A stretch of 6,000 nucleotides of DNA from JBBSDV01 sp038240335 (GTDB lineage Bacteria > Chloroflexota > Dehalococcoidia > DSTF01 > JACRBR01): assembly GCA_038240335.1 (NCBI GenBank), contig JBBSDV010000181.1, forward strand, positions 1 to 6,000, read 5' to 3'. Under the pieces are notes generated by a model. It was not told the DNA's origin, did no database searches, and saw only the letters and a program-made list of their open reading frames with translations. Both the position numbers and the translations under genes were made by a program. How positions within the stretch are numbered: the first letter of the stretch is position 1; every line of letters begins with the position of its first letter. This document shows, piece after piece, positions 1-4,558 of the stretch.

Positions 1-1
1 G

Positions 2-130
2 ATCATCGCGAGCGCGTTCGGTCCCGCTACGGGCTCGAGCTATGTGCTGGACTTCGACGTCAACAAGGACGGCGCGGTGAACGCCGCCGACCTCGGCATC
101 GCCGCCGCACGGCTGGGGCCGTGCCCGTAA
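2..130 (+). CDS. C-terminal end of a protein with dockerin-like calcium-binding repeats (5' partial)
   Basis: Reading from base 2 gives 42 residues ending GPCP and TAA; the start lies outside the window. The visible part contains DVNKDGAVNAAD, which fits the Ca-binding loop of type I dockerin/EF-hand-like repeats (D, N, D at loop positions 1, 3, 5 and a closing D at 12), followed by the helix LGIAAARLG. Just before it, IIASAFG resembles the end of a preceding repeat (compare IAAARLG), so the window probably holds one and a half repeats of a two-repeat module. Such modules sit at the C-terminus of secreted or cell-surface proteins in environmental bacteria that have no cellulosome; there they are thought to bind calcium and stabilise or anchor the protein. 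The catalytic or structural part upstream is unseen, so the protein's function cannot be given. No terminator is evident after the stop. Confidence 0.75.
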   Translation: MIASAFGPATGSSYVLDFDVNKDGAVNAADLGIAAARLGPCP

Positions 131-195
131 GCATCGCAATCTTGAGCGGCCGGTTCCGGAGGCGCAAGTGCTTCGGGCCGATCGGGATCCACACA

Positions 196-223
196 GCGCC
201 ATAGCGCGGTCTTGGCGCGGGCG
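196..223. repeat. 28-bp near-repeat, copy 1 (intergenic)
   Basis: GCGCCATAGCGC, six variable bases, then GGCGCGGGCG. The same two blocks with the same six-base spacing recur at 1530-1557 inside the DinB-family gene; 24 of 28 positions match by hand count. GCGC-CATA-GCGC is itself an inverted repeat. This copy lies in the 139-bp gap before the short-chain dehydrogenase and overlaps the proposed -35 region of that gene. Confidence 0.45.
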
Positions 224-240
224 GTACGTTTGGGTATCCA
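212..240 (+). promoter_or_regulatory. Weak sigma70-type promoter candidate for the short-chain dehydrogenase
   Basis: TTGGCG (212-217) and TATCCA (235-240) are separated by 17 bases. They match TTGACA at 4 of 6 and TATAAT at 3 of 6 positions. The pair lies about 30 bases before the dehydrogenase start. A 9-base direct repeat, ATCCACACA, occurs at 187-195 and 236-244 around it and could be an operator. This is hand pattern matching in GC-rich DNA, so it is a suggestion only. Confidence 0.25.
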
Positions 241-269
241 CACACTCGATTCAAGTAAGGAGCAGCGGC

Positions 270-1109
270 ATGGCGGTCGTCCTGATCACAGGTTCAAGTA
301 CGGGCTTCGGAAAGCTCGCAGCGCTCGAATTCGCGCGCCGTGGCGACGAGGTCTTCGCCTCGATGCGGAACATCGCAAAGGGCGAGTCCTTGCTCAGCGA
401 AGCCAAGGCCGCCGGTCTCAAGGCGAACGTGATCGCGCTCGACGTCGCCGATCCGTCGTCGGTCGAGTCCGCAGTCGCGAGTGTCATGAAGCAGGCTGGC
501 CGGATCGATGTGCTCGTCAACAATGCCGGCATCGGTATCCACGGCCCGATCGAGGAGTGCGATGACGACGAGATCCTCGCCGTCTTGGAGACAAACGTCC
601 TCGGCGTGATCCGCACGACGCGCGCTGTCGCCTCGCACATGCGCACGCAGAAGAGCGGCACGATCGTCAACGTCAGTTCCATCGCCGGCAAGGTCTCAGC
701 GCCGTTTGGCGGCGTCTACTCCGCGAGCAAGCACGCCGTTGAAGCGTTGAGCGACTCGCTGTACTTTGAGCTCCATCCGTTCGGCGTGCGCGTTGTGCTT
801 GTCGAGCCCGGTGGCTTCGAGACGGAGTTCGGCGCCAACCGAATTCTTGCGCGTCGCTTCGGCGAGGGCTCACCCTACGCGTCGCTGGAGCAGAAGTTCA
901 ACGCATCGTCGTCGAAATTACCCGGCGCCGACCAGCGCGAGAGCGCGCAGAGAGTCGCGGACGTCATCGTCGAGTCAGCGAAGTCCGAGGCTCCCAAGCG
1001 CCGCTACCTGGTCGGTCAGGACGCCCAGACGATCGGTGGGCTCCACAAGCAAATGTCGGATGAGGACTTCGAGAAGGCGATGCGCACCGTCCTCGACTTC
1101 TGGGACTGA
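270..1109 (+). CDS. Classical short-chain dehydrogenase/reductase (SDR family oxidoreductase)
   Basis: A 279-residue NAD(P)-dependent oxidoreductase of the classical SDR family, with one Rossmann fold and expected to be cytosolic. Visible motifs are the nucleotide-binding TGSSTGFG (residues 7-14), the NNAG structural motif (84-87), and the catalytic tetrad Asn109, Ser137, Tyr150 and Lys154 (YSASK), with the PG motif after strand 6 at 180-181. The SMRN stretch after strand 2 (residues 31-34) puts Arg33 where NADP-preferring SDRs carry a basic residue, so NADP(H) is likely. TMRN-type SDRs are often labelled retinol or 17-beta-hydroxysteroid dehydrogenase-like, but the substrate cannot be read from the sequence. 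The ATG at 270 is chosen because AAGGAG (257-262) sits 7 bases upstream and the protein begins directly with the first beta strand (MAVVLITG). In-frame sequence upstream of 270 lacks SDR character. The gene appears monocistronic and faces the DinB-family gene. Confidence 0.93.
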   Translation: MAVVLITGSSTGFGKLAALEFARRGDEVFASMRNIAKGESLLSEAKAAGLKANVIALDVADPSSVESAVASVMKQAGRIDVLVNNAGIGIHGPIEECDDDEILAVLETNVLGVIRTTRAVASHMRTQKSGTIVNVSSIAGKVSAPFGGVYSASKHAVEALSDSLYFELHPFGVRVVLVEPGGFETEFGANRILARRFGEGSPYASLEQKFNASSSKLPGADQRESAQRVADVIVESAKSEAPKRRYLVGQDAQTIGGLHKQMSDEDFEKAMRTVLDFWD

Positions 1110-1442
1110 CAGCCACCCGCTCGCCCGCCCGGCAAACATCGCAGTCGGTCAGCCATGCCTTCGGGAGCTCCGACCAGCGATCTGCCAGCGGTACATGGCG
1201 AAGCCCATCGCTCCGAGGCGAACTCCACCACCCCCGGCGGCGGAGTCGTTTTCTTGCGCGGGCCGCGATCGTCTCTGTCGCTCGCTTCGGCGAACAGGTG
1301 CCGCCACGACACCTAGCCTATCACCTCGCTCGCCACACGATGACGCAATCGTCGGGTGGCGCCGCACGACCATCCGTGAAAGGTTGAGTGGCCGATGCGC
1401 CGAATTTCCGATCGGGAACGCCCGACTAAAACACGGTCGTCA
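1110..1442. other. Convergent intergenic gap without a convincing gene
   Basis: This 333-bp stretch separates the ends of the dehydrogenase (+) and the DinB-family gene (-). Short open frames cross it on both strands but show no recognisable domain or ribosome binding site. The only structure seen is the hairpin with a T-rich tail at 1222-1255, listed separately. Confidence 0.5.
1222..1255 (+). terminator. Possible rho-independent terminator after the dehydrogenase
   Basis: ACTCC (1222-1226) pairs with GGAGT (1242-1246). The interior continues with CC/GG pairs broken by two A-C mismatches around a CCC loop, and the stem is followed by CGTTTTCTT. It lies about 110 bases past the dehydrogenase stop. 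In a minus-strand transcript the two mismatches become G-U wobbles, so the stem would pair better in that direction, but no T run follows there. Moderate to low support. Confidence 0.35.
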
Positions 1443-1898
1443 TCAACGGAGAACAGAGGAATTTCGACCGTCGGCATCGCGTAATAACCGCTCAATGACT
1501 TGGATGTGAATCCTAAGGTGTCGGTGATTGCGCCATAGCGCCTTTTCGGCGCGGGCGCCTGCCGCCGATTTCATCGCGGCCCGAATCGGTTTGTGAACTT
1601 GTTCCCATTCCGCGAATACCTCGTCGACTTGATTCGTAGCCTTCATGCCTACGTCGGCGCACTTCTTCGCCGTCATGCCTGTCATGCCGATCGGGCTCCA
1701 CTTGAACCCGCCCGGCAAGAAGCCGCCGAGGTGTAACTGCTCAGCGAAGAGCAGGTGCCGCACGTTTTCGACGATCGACCATGCACCGTTGGGCCGCCGC
1801 AGTTTGAGCACCCTCGGGTCCTTCGAGCGCAACAACCGCCGCAACCGCTGTCGTTCTCGGTCGATGTCAGAGATCTCTGCCGCGTATTGCTGGGTCAC
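1443..1898 (-). CDS. DinB-superfamily (DinB_2-like) four-helix protein
   Basis: A 151-residue protein that fits the DinB/YfiT four-helix-bundle superfamily in length and layout. Residues 34-48 (RRPNGAWSIVENVRH) match the family pattern of a Trp-Ser helix start leading into a metal-binding His (His48). The C-terminal helix carries an H-x-x-x-H pair (His127, His131) in HRHLRIH, giving the usual three-histidine metal site. Members include metal-dependent thiol transferases and many uncharacterised proteins, some induced by stress or DNA damage; the substrate here is unknown. The start is GTG at 1896-1898, with GGAG about 8 bases upstream; no in-frame ATG gives a better N-terminus. A good -10 box (TATTAT, 1929-1934) lies just upstream. 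The gene is convergent with the dehydrogenase and downstream of tRNA-Sec on the same strand. The family call is by motif only. Confidence 0.8.
   Translation of the reverse strand: MTQQYAAEISDIDRERQRLRRLLRSKDPRVLKLRRPNGAWSIVENVRHLLFAEQLHLGGFLPGGFKWSPIGMTGMTAKKCADVGMKATNQVDEVFAEWEQVHKPIRAAMKSAAGARAEKALWRNHRHLRIHIQVIERLLRDADGRNSSVLR
1530..1557. repeat. 28-bp near-repeat, copy 2 (inside the DinB-family gene)
   Basis: Second copy of the sequence described at 196-223: both outer blocks (GCGCCATAGCGC and GGCGCGGGCG) are identical and only the six central bases differ substantially. In this copy the minus strand encodes the ALWR segment ahead of the C-terminal metal-binding histidines of the DinB-family protein. 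Confidence 0.45.
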
Positions 1899-1920
1899 AG
1901 TTGCCGCTCCACCCGACCTC

Positions 1921-1946
1921 GCGGAGGGATAATACTACGCTCCGCA
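1921..1946 (-). promoter_or_regulatory. -10 element flanked by an inverted repeat, upstream of the DinB-family gene
   Basis: On the minus strand TATTAT (1929-1934) matches TATAAT at 5 of 6 positions and lies about 30 bases before the GTG start at 1898. It is enclosed by the 6-bp inverted repeat GCGGAG (1921-1926) / CTCCGC (1941-1946), which could be an operator covering the -10 region. No good -35 box is visible at the right distance (the best is TTAATC with a 16-base spacer). Confidence 0.4.
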
Positions 1947-2081
1947 GTCGGATTAAGGGTCCAAGCTTTGCCCGTCACGACGAACCCGCGGTTGATGCGA
2001 ATCGGCGCAGCCGCGTGTAGCGAACAACATCCTCACCGGCGGACACAGTCCATAGTCGGGCATGTGTAGGTTCGCCGTGCA

Positions 2082-2179
2082 TGGCGGGAGTGCGAGGGAG
2101 TCGAACCCTCCCGACGACGCGAAGGCGCCATCGCAACGGTGTTGAAGACCGCGAGACCCACCGGGACCCATCCACTCCC
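2082..2179 (-). tRNA. selC: tRNA-Sec (selenocysteine), anticodon UCA
   Basis: This 98-nt minus-strand tRNA reads UGA and inserts selenocysteine through SelA and SelB. Read 5' to 3', it starts GGGAGTGG and ends GCACTCCC-G-CCA, with CCA encoded. Seven acceptor pairs are perfect and the eighth is G-G by this alignment. The D stem is long (6 bp with wobbles, GGGTCC/GGGTCT, loop CGGT), as is typical of tRNA-Sec. The anticodon arm is GCGGT-CTTCAAC-ACCGT, with TCA at loop positions 3-5. The variable arm is long: CGATGGCGC pairs with GCGTCGTCG across a CTTC loop (9 bp including wobbles). The T arm is GAGGG-TTCGACT-CCCTC, the same loop as in E. coli SelC. Long variable arm, extended D stem and UCA together separate it from tRNA-Ser and from a suppressor. 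It lies 114 bases downstream of the ArgD-like gene on the same strand; no promoter of its own is clear. Confidence 0.95.
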
Positions 2180-2293
2180 ACGATGAGCGTAACGAACGAC
2201 GCCTGCTAGCGGCGGTCTTGCTCCGGACCGGTATTCGGGGCCGAGAGCCCGCGGCGAAGAACCACGGCCGCTGCCGCGAGAAACTGGTCGCGC

Positions 2294-3499
2294 TTACTTT
2301 GACGCGTTCATGACGACGGCGTCCTGCTCGATCACGTGCTCGAGGATCGCCATGCCCTGCTCGAGTTCCTCCTCGGTGATCGTTAACGGCGGCACGAGGC
2401 GGACGGCGTTCGGGCGCACGTTGTTGACGATGAGGCCGTTCGCGAGCGCGGCTCTTGTGATGCGCTCGCCGGCGTCGTTGCTGAACTGCACGGCCCACAT
2501 CAGCCCCTTGCCGCGGACGCCGACCACGTTCGCGCACCGATCCTGCAGCGAGTGCAGACGGCGCTCGACGAGTTCCCCCTTCTTGGCCACCTGGCCGGGG
2601 ATGTCGTTATCAATGATGTAGCGCATCACTTCGTACCCGACGCGCGTCGTCAGCGGCTCGCCGCCGAACGTCGTGCCATGATCGCCGAGCGTGAACACCG
2701 CCGCGTGTTCCTTCGCGAGGAACGCCGAGAGCGGCACGCCGCCGCCGATGCCCTTACCGAGCGTCATGATGTCCGGCTCGACGCCGAACAGTTCATACGC
2801 GAACAGCGTGCCGACGCGACCGCAGCCCGTCTGCACCTCATCGAAAATGAGCAGGATGTTGTTGTCGTCGCACCACGCGCGCACATCCGCGAAGTAGCCG
2901 TCGTCCGGCACGTTGACGCCGCCCTCGCCCTGGATCGGTTCGAGAAAGATCGCCGCGGTCTTTGCCGTCGTCGCGCGCTTGATCGCGTCGATGTCGTTGA
3001 ACGGCACATGCAGGAAGCCCTCGGGCAGCGGCCCGAACGGCGCACTGTAGCGCTCGGTGCCGCCGGCCGTGACGGTCTGCAGCGTTCGCCCGTGGAACGC
3101 GTCGACGGCCGAAATCACCTCGTACGCGCCGTCCTTATGCTCCTTGCCCCACTTTCGGGCGAGCTTCAGCGCCCCTTCGTTTGCCTCTGCGCCGCTGTTC
3201 ATGAAGAACACGCGGTCGAAGCACGAATTCTCGATCAGCAACTCCGCGAGTTGCACCTGGGGAATGGAATAGAACTGGTTCGACACGTGCACCAACGTGC
3301 GTGCCTGATCAGTGAGCGCATCGACGATGATTGGATGTGCGTGGCCGAGGCTGACCGTCGCCGGGCCGCCAAAGAAGTCGAGATATTCGCGGCCGTCTTC
3401 GTCCCAGAGATGCGACCCCTCACCGCGGACGGCCATCAGGTCCATCCGCTTGCCCGGGTGCATGAAGTACTGCTCCTCTTTGGCGCGCCAGTTGGTCAT
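2294..3499 (-). CDS. argD: ArgD-like class III PLP aminotransferase (acetylornithine/ornithine type)
   Basis: A 401-residue fold-type I, class III pyridoxal-phosphate aminotransferase, the usual length for ArgD. ArgD moves the amino group between N-acetylornithine and 2-oxoglutarate in arginine synthesis; relatives act on ornithine, succinylornithine, LysW-linked lysine precursors or putrescine. Motifs in order: FMNSGAEANEGALKLAR (99-115, PLP phosphate contact), FHGRT (135-139, ring stacking), VPFND (165-169), EPIQGEGGV (187-195), FDEVQTGCGRVG (219-230, with Asp220 expected to hold the PLP ring nitrogen), TLGKG with Lys249 as Schiff-base lysine, GDHGTTFGG (272-280) and RLVPPLTIT (367-375). 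GGNP, common after the second phosphate motif, is GGEP here (Glu281). The ATG at 3497-3499 is preferred over one 19 codons upstream: GGAG lies 5 bases before it and MTNWRAKEEQ fits the family's N-terminus. It is transcribed divergently from speD. The exact substrate is an inference, and the symbol is tentative. Confidence 0.92.
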   Translation of the reverse strand: MTNWRAKEEQYFMHPGKRMDLMAVRGEGSHLWDEDGREYLDFFGGPATVSLGHAHPIIVDALTDQARTLVHVSNQFYSIPQVQLAELLIENSCFDRVFFMNSGAEANEGALKLARKWGKEHKDGAYEVISAVDAFHGRTLQTVTAGGTERYSAPFGPLPEGFLHVPFNDIDAIKRATTAKTAAIFLEPIQGEGGVNVPDDGYFADVRAWCDDNNILLIFDEVQTGCGRVGTLFAYELFGVEPDIMTLGKGIGGGVPLSAFLAKEHAAVFTLGDHGTTFGGEPLTTRVGYEVMRYIIDNDIPGQVAKKGELVERRLHSLQDRCANVVGVRGKGLMWAVQFSNDAGERITRAALANGLIVNNVRPNAVRLVPPLTITEEELEQGMAILEHVIEQDAVVMNASK

Positions 3500-3575
3500 C
3501 AGCTCTCCGTTCCATAGCAGGATACTCGGAGCGTGAGGCGAGGACACACCACGCACGCCGCGACGCGGCCGTCGG

Positions 3576-3587
3576 GGGGGCGCCCCC
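3576..3587. repeat. Perfect 12-bp GC palindrome in the divergent intergenic region
   Basis: GGGGGCGCCCCC, preceded by two more G (a run of seven G from 3574). It lies between the ArgD-like start and the proposed speD promoter. It could be a regulator site or simply a mutation-prone G/C run; no T tract follows on either strand, so it is not a standard terminator. Confidence 0.4.
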
Positions 3588-3627
3588 GCTGCGCCTGGAC
3601 ATAAAGGGACAATTGATCCGAGACGGA

Positions 3628-3656
3628 TTGCTAAGAGACCGGCGCTTCGCTACCAT
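3628..3656 (+). promoter_or_regulatory. Candidate promoter for the speD leader transcript
   Basis: TTGCTA (3628-3633) and TACCAT (3651-3656) lie 17 bases apart; each matches the sigma70 consensus at 4 of 6 positions. A short inverted repeat, ATCCG-AGA-CGGAT (3616-3628), sits immediately upstream and touches the -35 box. Initiation near 3663 would give a 5' leader of roughly 245 bases before speD, long for a simple gene and consistent with leader-based control. Confidence 0.35.
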
Positions 3657-3716
3657 GATCTCTGCGTGTTCTACGGGACCGCGTACATAACAGTTGGCCA
3701 CAGCGCTCACGGAGAG

Positions 3717-3806
3717 ATGACCCAGGGCCTGGCTGGCAGCATCCGCAATTGGCGGGTTCTGCCGGGGGCCTTTTGCGTTGTCAAGCGAATGAAGAGGAGA
3801 GTATGA
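3717..3806 (+). CDS. Possible upstream leader ORF in the speD 5' region (29 codons)
   Basis: An ATG at 3717 opens 29 codons ending in TGA (3804-3806). GGAG lies only 2 bases before the ATG (GGAGAG-ATG), so initiation would be weak. The ORF runs through the whole terminator-like hairpin at 3726-3770, and its stop overlaps the next tiny ORF as ATGA (3803-3806), an arrangement typical of translational coupling. The product would begin MTQGLAGSIRNW and end basic (VKRMKRRV); no homology is recognised. If it is real, ribosomes on it would melt the hairpin. Overlap and position are seen; function and translation are inferred. Confidence 0.25.
   Translation: MTQGLAGSIRNWRVLPGAFCVVKRMKRRV
3726..3774 (+). 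terminator. Terminator-like hairpin in the speD leader (possible attenuator)
   Basis: GGCCT (3726-3730) pairs with GGGCC (3766-3770, one G-U) and CTGGCAG (3733-3739) with CTGCCGG (3759-3765, one G-U), leaving a 2-base GG bulge. Inside, CCGC (3743-3746) pairs with GCGG (3752-3755). TTTT (3771-3774) follows at once, then GCGTTGT. A 12-bp GC-rich stem plus T run between a plausible promoter and the gene is the layout of a transcription attenuator. Alternatively it ends stray transcription entering from the left. Confidence 0.4.
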
Positions 3807-3850
3807 GCAGCCATAAACAGACGCACTTCGGTCACACGGGCTTTTCGTAG
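3803..3850 (+). CDS. Possible 15-residue leader peptide upstream of speD
   Basis: ATG at 3803 to TAG at 3850 encodes MSSHKQTHFGHTGFS. A strong purine-rich ribosome binding site (GAAGAGGAGAG, 3791-3801) stands directly before it, better than that of speD itself. The ORF overlaps the preceding ORF by ATGA and ends 58 bases before the speD start, with two hairpins in between. Its last codons (CTTTTC, 3841-3846) can pair with GAAGGG (3895-3900), the speD ribosome binding site, with two G-U pairs. A peptide sensing polyamine or S-adenosylmethionine levels is a natural hypothesis, since translated leader or upstream ORFs control polyamine genes in other organisms, but this peptide matches none that I recognise. 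Confidence 0.4.
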   Translation: MSSHKQTHFGHTGFS

Positions 3851-3853
3851 CTA

Positions 3854-3900
3854 CCGGGTTTCGCCCGGGCATTCCGCTCCGTCTCCACGGAGTAGAAGGG
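3854..3900 (+). promoter_or_regulatory. Two hairpins and ribosome binding site preceding speD
   Basis: Hairpin one: CCGGG (3854-3858), loop TTTCG, CCCGG (3864-3868). Hairpin two: CTCCGT (3877-3882), loop CTCC, ACGGAG (3887-3892). The speD ribosome binding site AAGGG (3896-3900) follows, 8 bases before the ATG. Both stems are perfect and lie between the 15-codon ORF and speD, so they may set access of ribosomes to speD. Confidence 0.4.
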
Positions 3901-3908
3901 ATCAGAGA

Positions 3909-4322
3909 ATGCACATAACGATCGACGGATTCGGCGGCAACTTCGCTCAGCTCTCAAGTTTGGAGCTTGTCCGCACTCTCCTCGACCGCTACCCGGACGA
4001 AATCGGGATGACGAAGATCTCGGAGCCGCACGTCTTTGAGTACAACGGCGTGAAGGCGGAGGACTGGGGGGTGTCGGGCTTCGTGCTCATCGCCGAAAGC
4101 CACATCGCCGTCCACACGTTCCCGGAACACGGACAGGTGTGGGTCGATATTTTCTCCTGTAAGGGGTTCGACGAGATGCCCGCGATCGACAAGATCGTCG
4201 ACGCCTTCTCGCTCACCAGCACCCGCGTTCACAAGCTTGAGCGCGGCCTCGAGTATCCGCACGACGTCGTCAAGAGCATCCCCCTGAACCGCAGCGAGCG
4301 CCGCGAGGTCACGCCGGTCTAG
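3909..4322 (+). CDS. speD: SpeD: S-adenosylmethionine decarboxylase-family proenzyme
   Basis: A 137-residue proenzyme of the short prokaryotic (class 1b) SpeD family. It cleaves itself into beta and alpha chains, turning the serine at the cut into a pyruvoyl cofactor. The classical product, decarboxylated S-adenosylmethionine, gives the aminopropyl group for spermidine. The cleavage motif is LIAESHIAVHTFPE: the cut falls between Glu63 and Ser64, with His69 and Cys84 (FSCK) corresponding to the processing and catalytic His68 and Cys83 of the Thermotoga enzyme. The N-terminus (HITIDGFGGNFAQL) and IGMTKI (32-37) mark a subgroup distinct from the Bacillus/Thermotoga type. The ATG at 3909 has AAGGG 8 bases upstream, and His2 starts the first strand. 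SpeD relatives in many bacteria have become arginine or ornithine decarboxylases, so the substrate is not certain. There is no speE nearby; the divergent neighbour is ArgD-like. A terminator follows. Confidence 0.93.
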   Translation: MHITIDGFGGNFAQLSSLELVRTLLDRYPDEIGMTKISEPHVFEYNGVKAEDWGVSGFVLIAESHIAVHTFPEHGQVWVDIFSCKGFDEMPAIDKIVDAFSLTSTRVHKLERGLEYPHDVVKSIPLNRSERREVTPV

Positions 4323-4391
4323 CGCCGGTGGCGCCGCAACAACGGTGGCGTCGTACCTTGGTGTTTGCGCCTCGGAGCGAAGCTGGAAGAT

Positions 4392-4426
4392 AGAGGCTGG
4401 AGGCTGGATCTGCCTCCAGCCTCTTT
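4392..4426 (+). terminator. Rho-independent terminator after speD
   Basis: AGAGGCTGGAGGC (4392-4404) and GCCTCCAGCCTCT (4412-4424) form a perfect 13-bp stem with a 7-base loop, ending in TTTC. It lies 70 bases past the speD stop, between two convergent genes, and may also stop transcripts of the lipid kinase from the other side (135 bases past its stop), although the T-rich tail there is weaker. The 5' arm consists of GGAGGCT-type heptamers like those at 5529-5589. Confidence 0.75.
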
Positions 4427-4558
4427 CACTACCCGAGCTGCCCACGAAGCATCGCCGGCGCTCCGAGGGCCAGGGTCGTTCGATTCTGCCGCTTCCTGCC
4501 GCGAATCCCAGTGATCCCGCTCACGCCGAGCATTGTCCCGCATCCCGCCTCGCGCCCC

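Noticed and set aside
234..244. GTATCCACA, 8 of 9 matches to a DnaA box, with a weaker partner near 185
   Set aside because: Only one good match, no cluster, no AT-rich unwinding region and no dnaA/dnaN/gidA neighbours, so no replication origin is supported.
1107..1109. UGA stops of the dehydrogenase, DinB-family and lipid kinase genes as possible selenocysteine codons, given the nearby tRNA-Sec
   Set aside because: All three proteins are full-length for their families before the UGA, and the read-through sequences show no domain continuation.
1313..1495. 60-codon minus-strand frame overlapping the end of the DinB-family gene
   Set aside because: It would start with TTG, lacks a ribosome binding site, overlaps a better-supported gene and shows no recognisable domain.
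2250..2278. Inverted repeat CGCGGC/GCCGCG downstream of the aminotransferase as a terminator
   Set aside because: The loop is long and no T run follows on the minus strand; read-through into tRNA-Sec remains possible.
1953..2537. 194-codon minus-strand frame across the tRNA-Sec and the aminotransferase 3' end
   Set aside because: It overlaps both a structured RNA gene and a confident CDS and is Arg-rich low-complexity, as expected from a shadow frame in GC-rich DNA.
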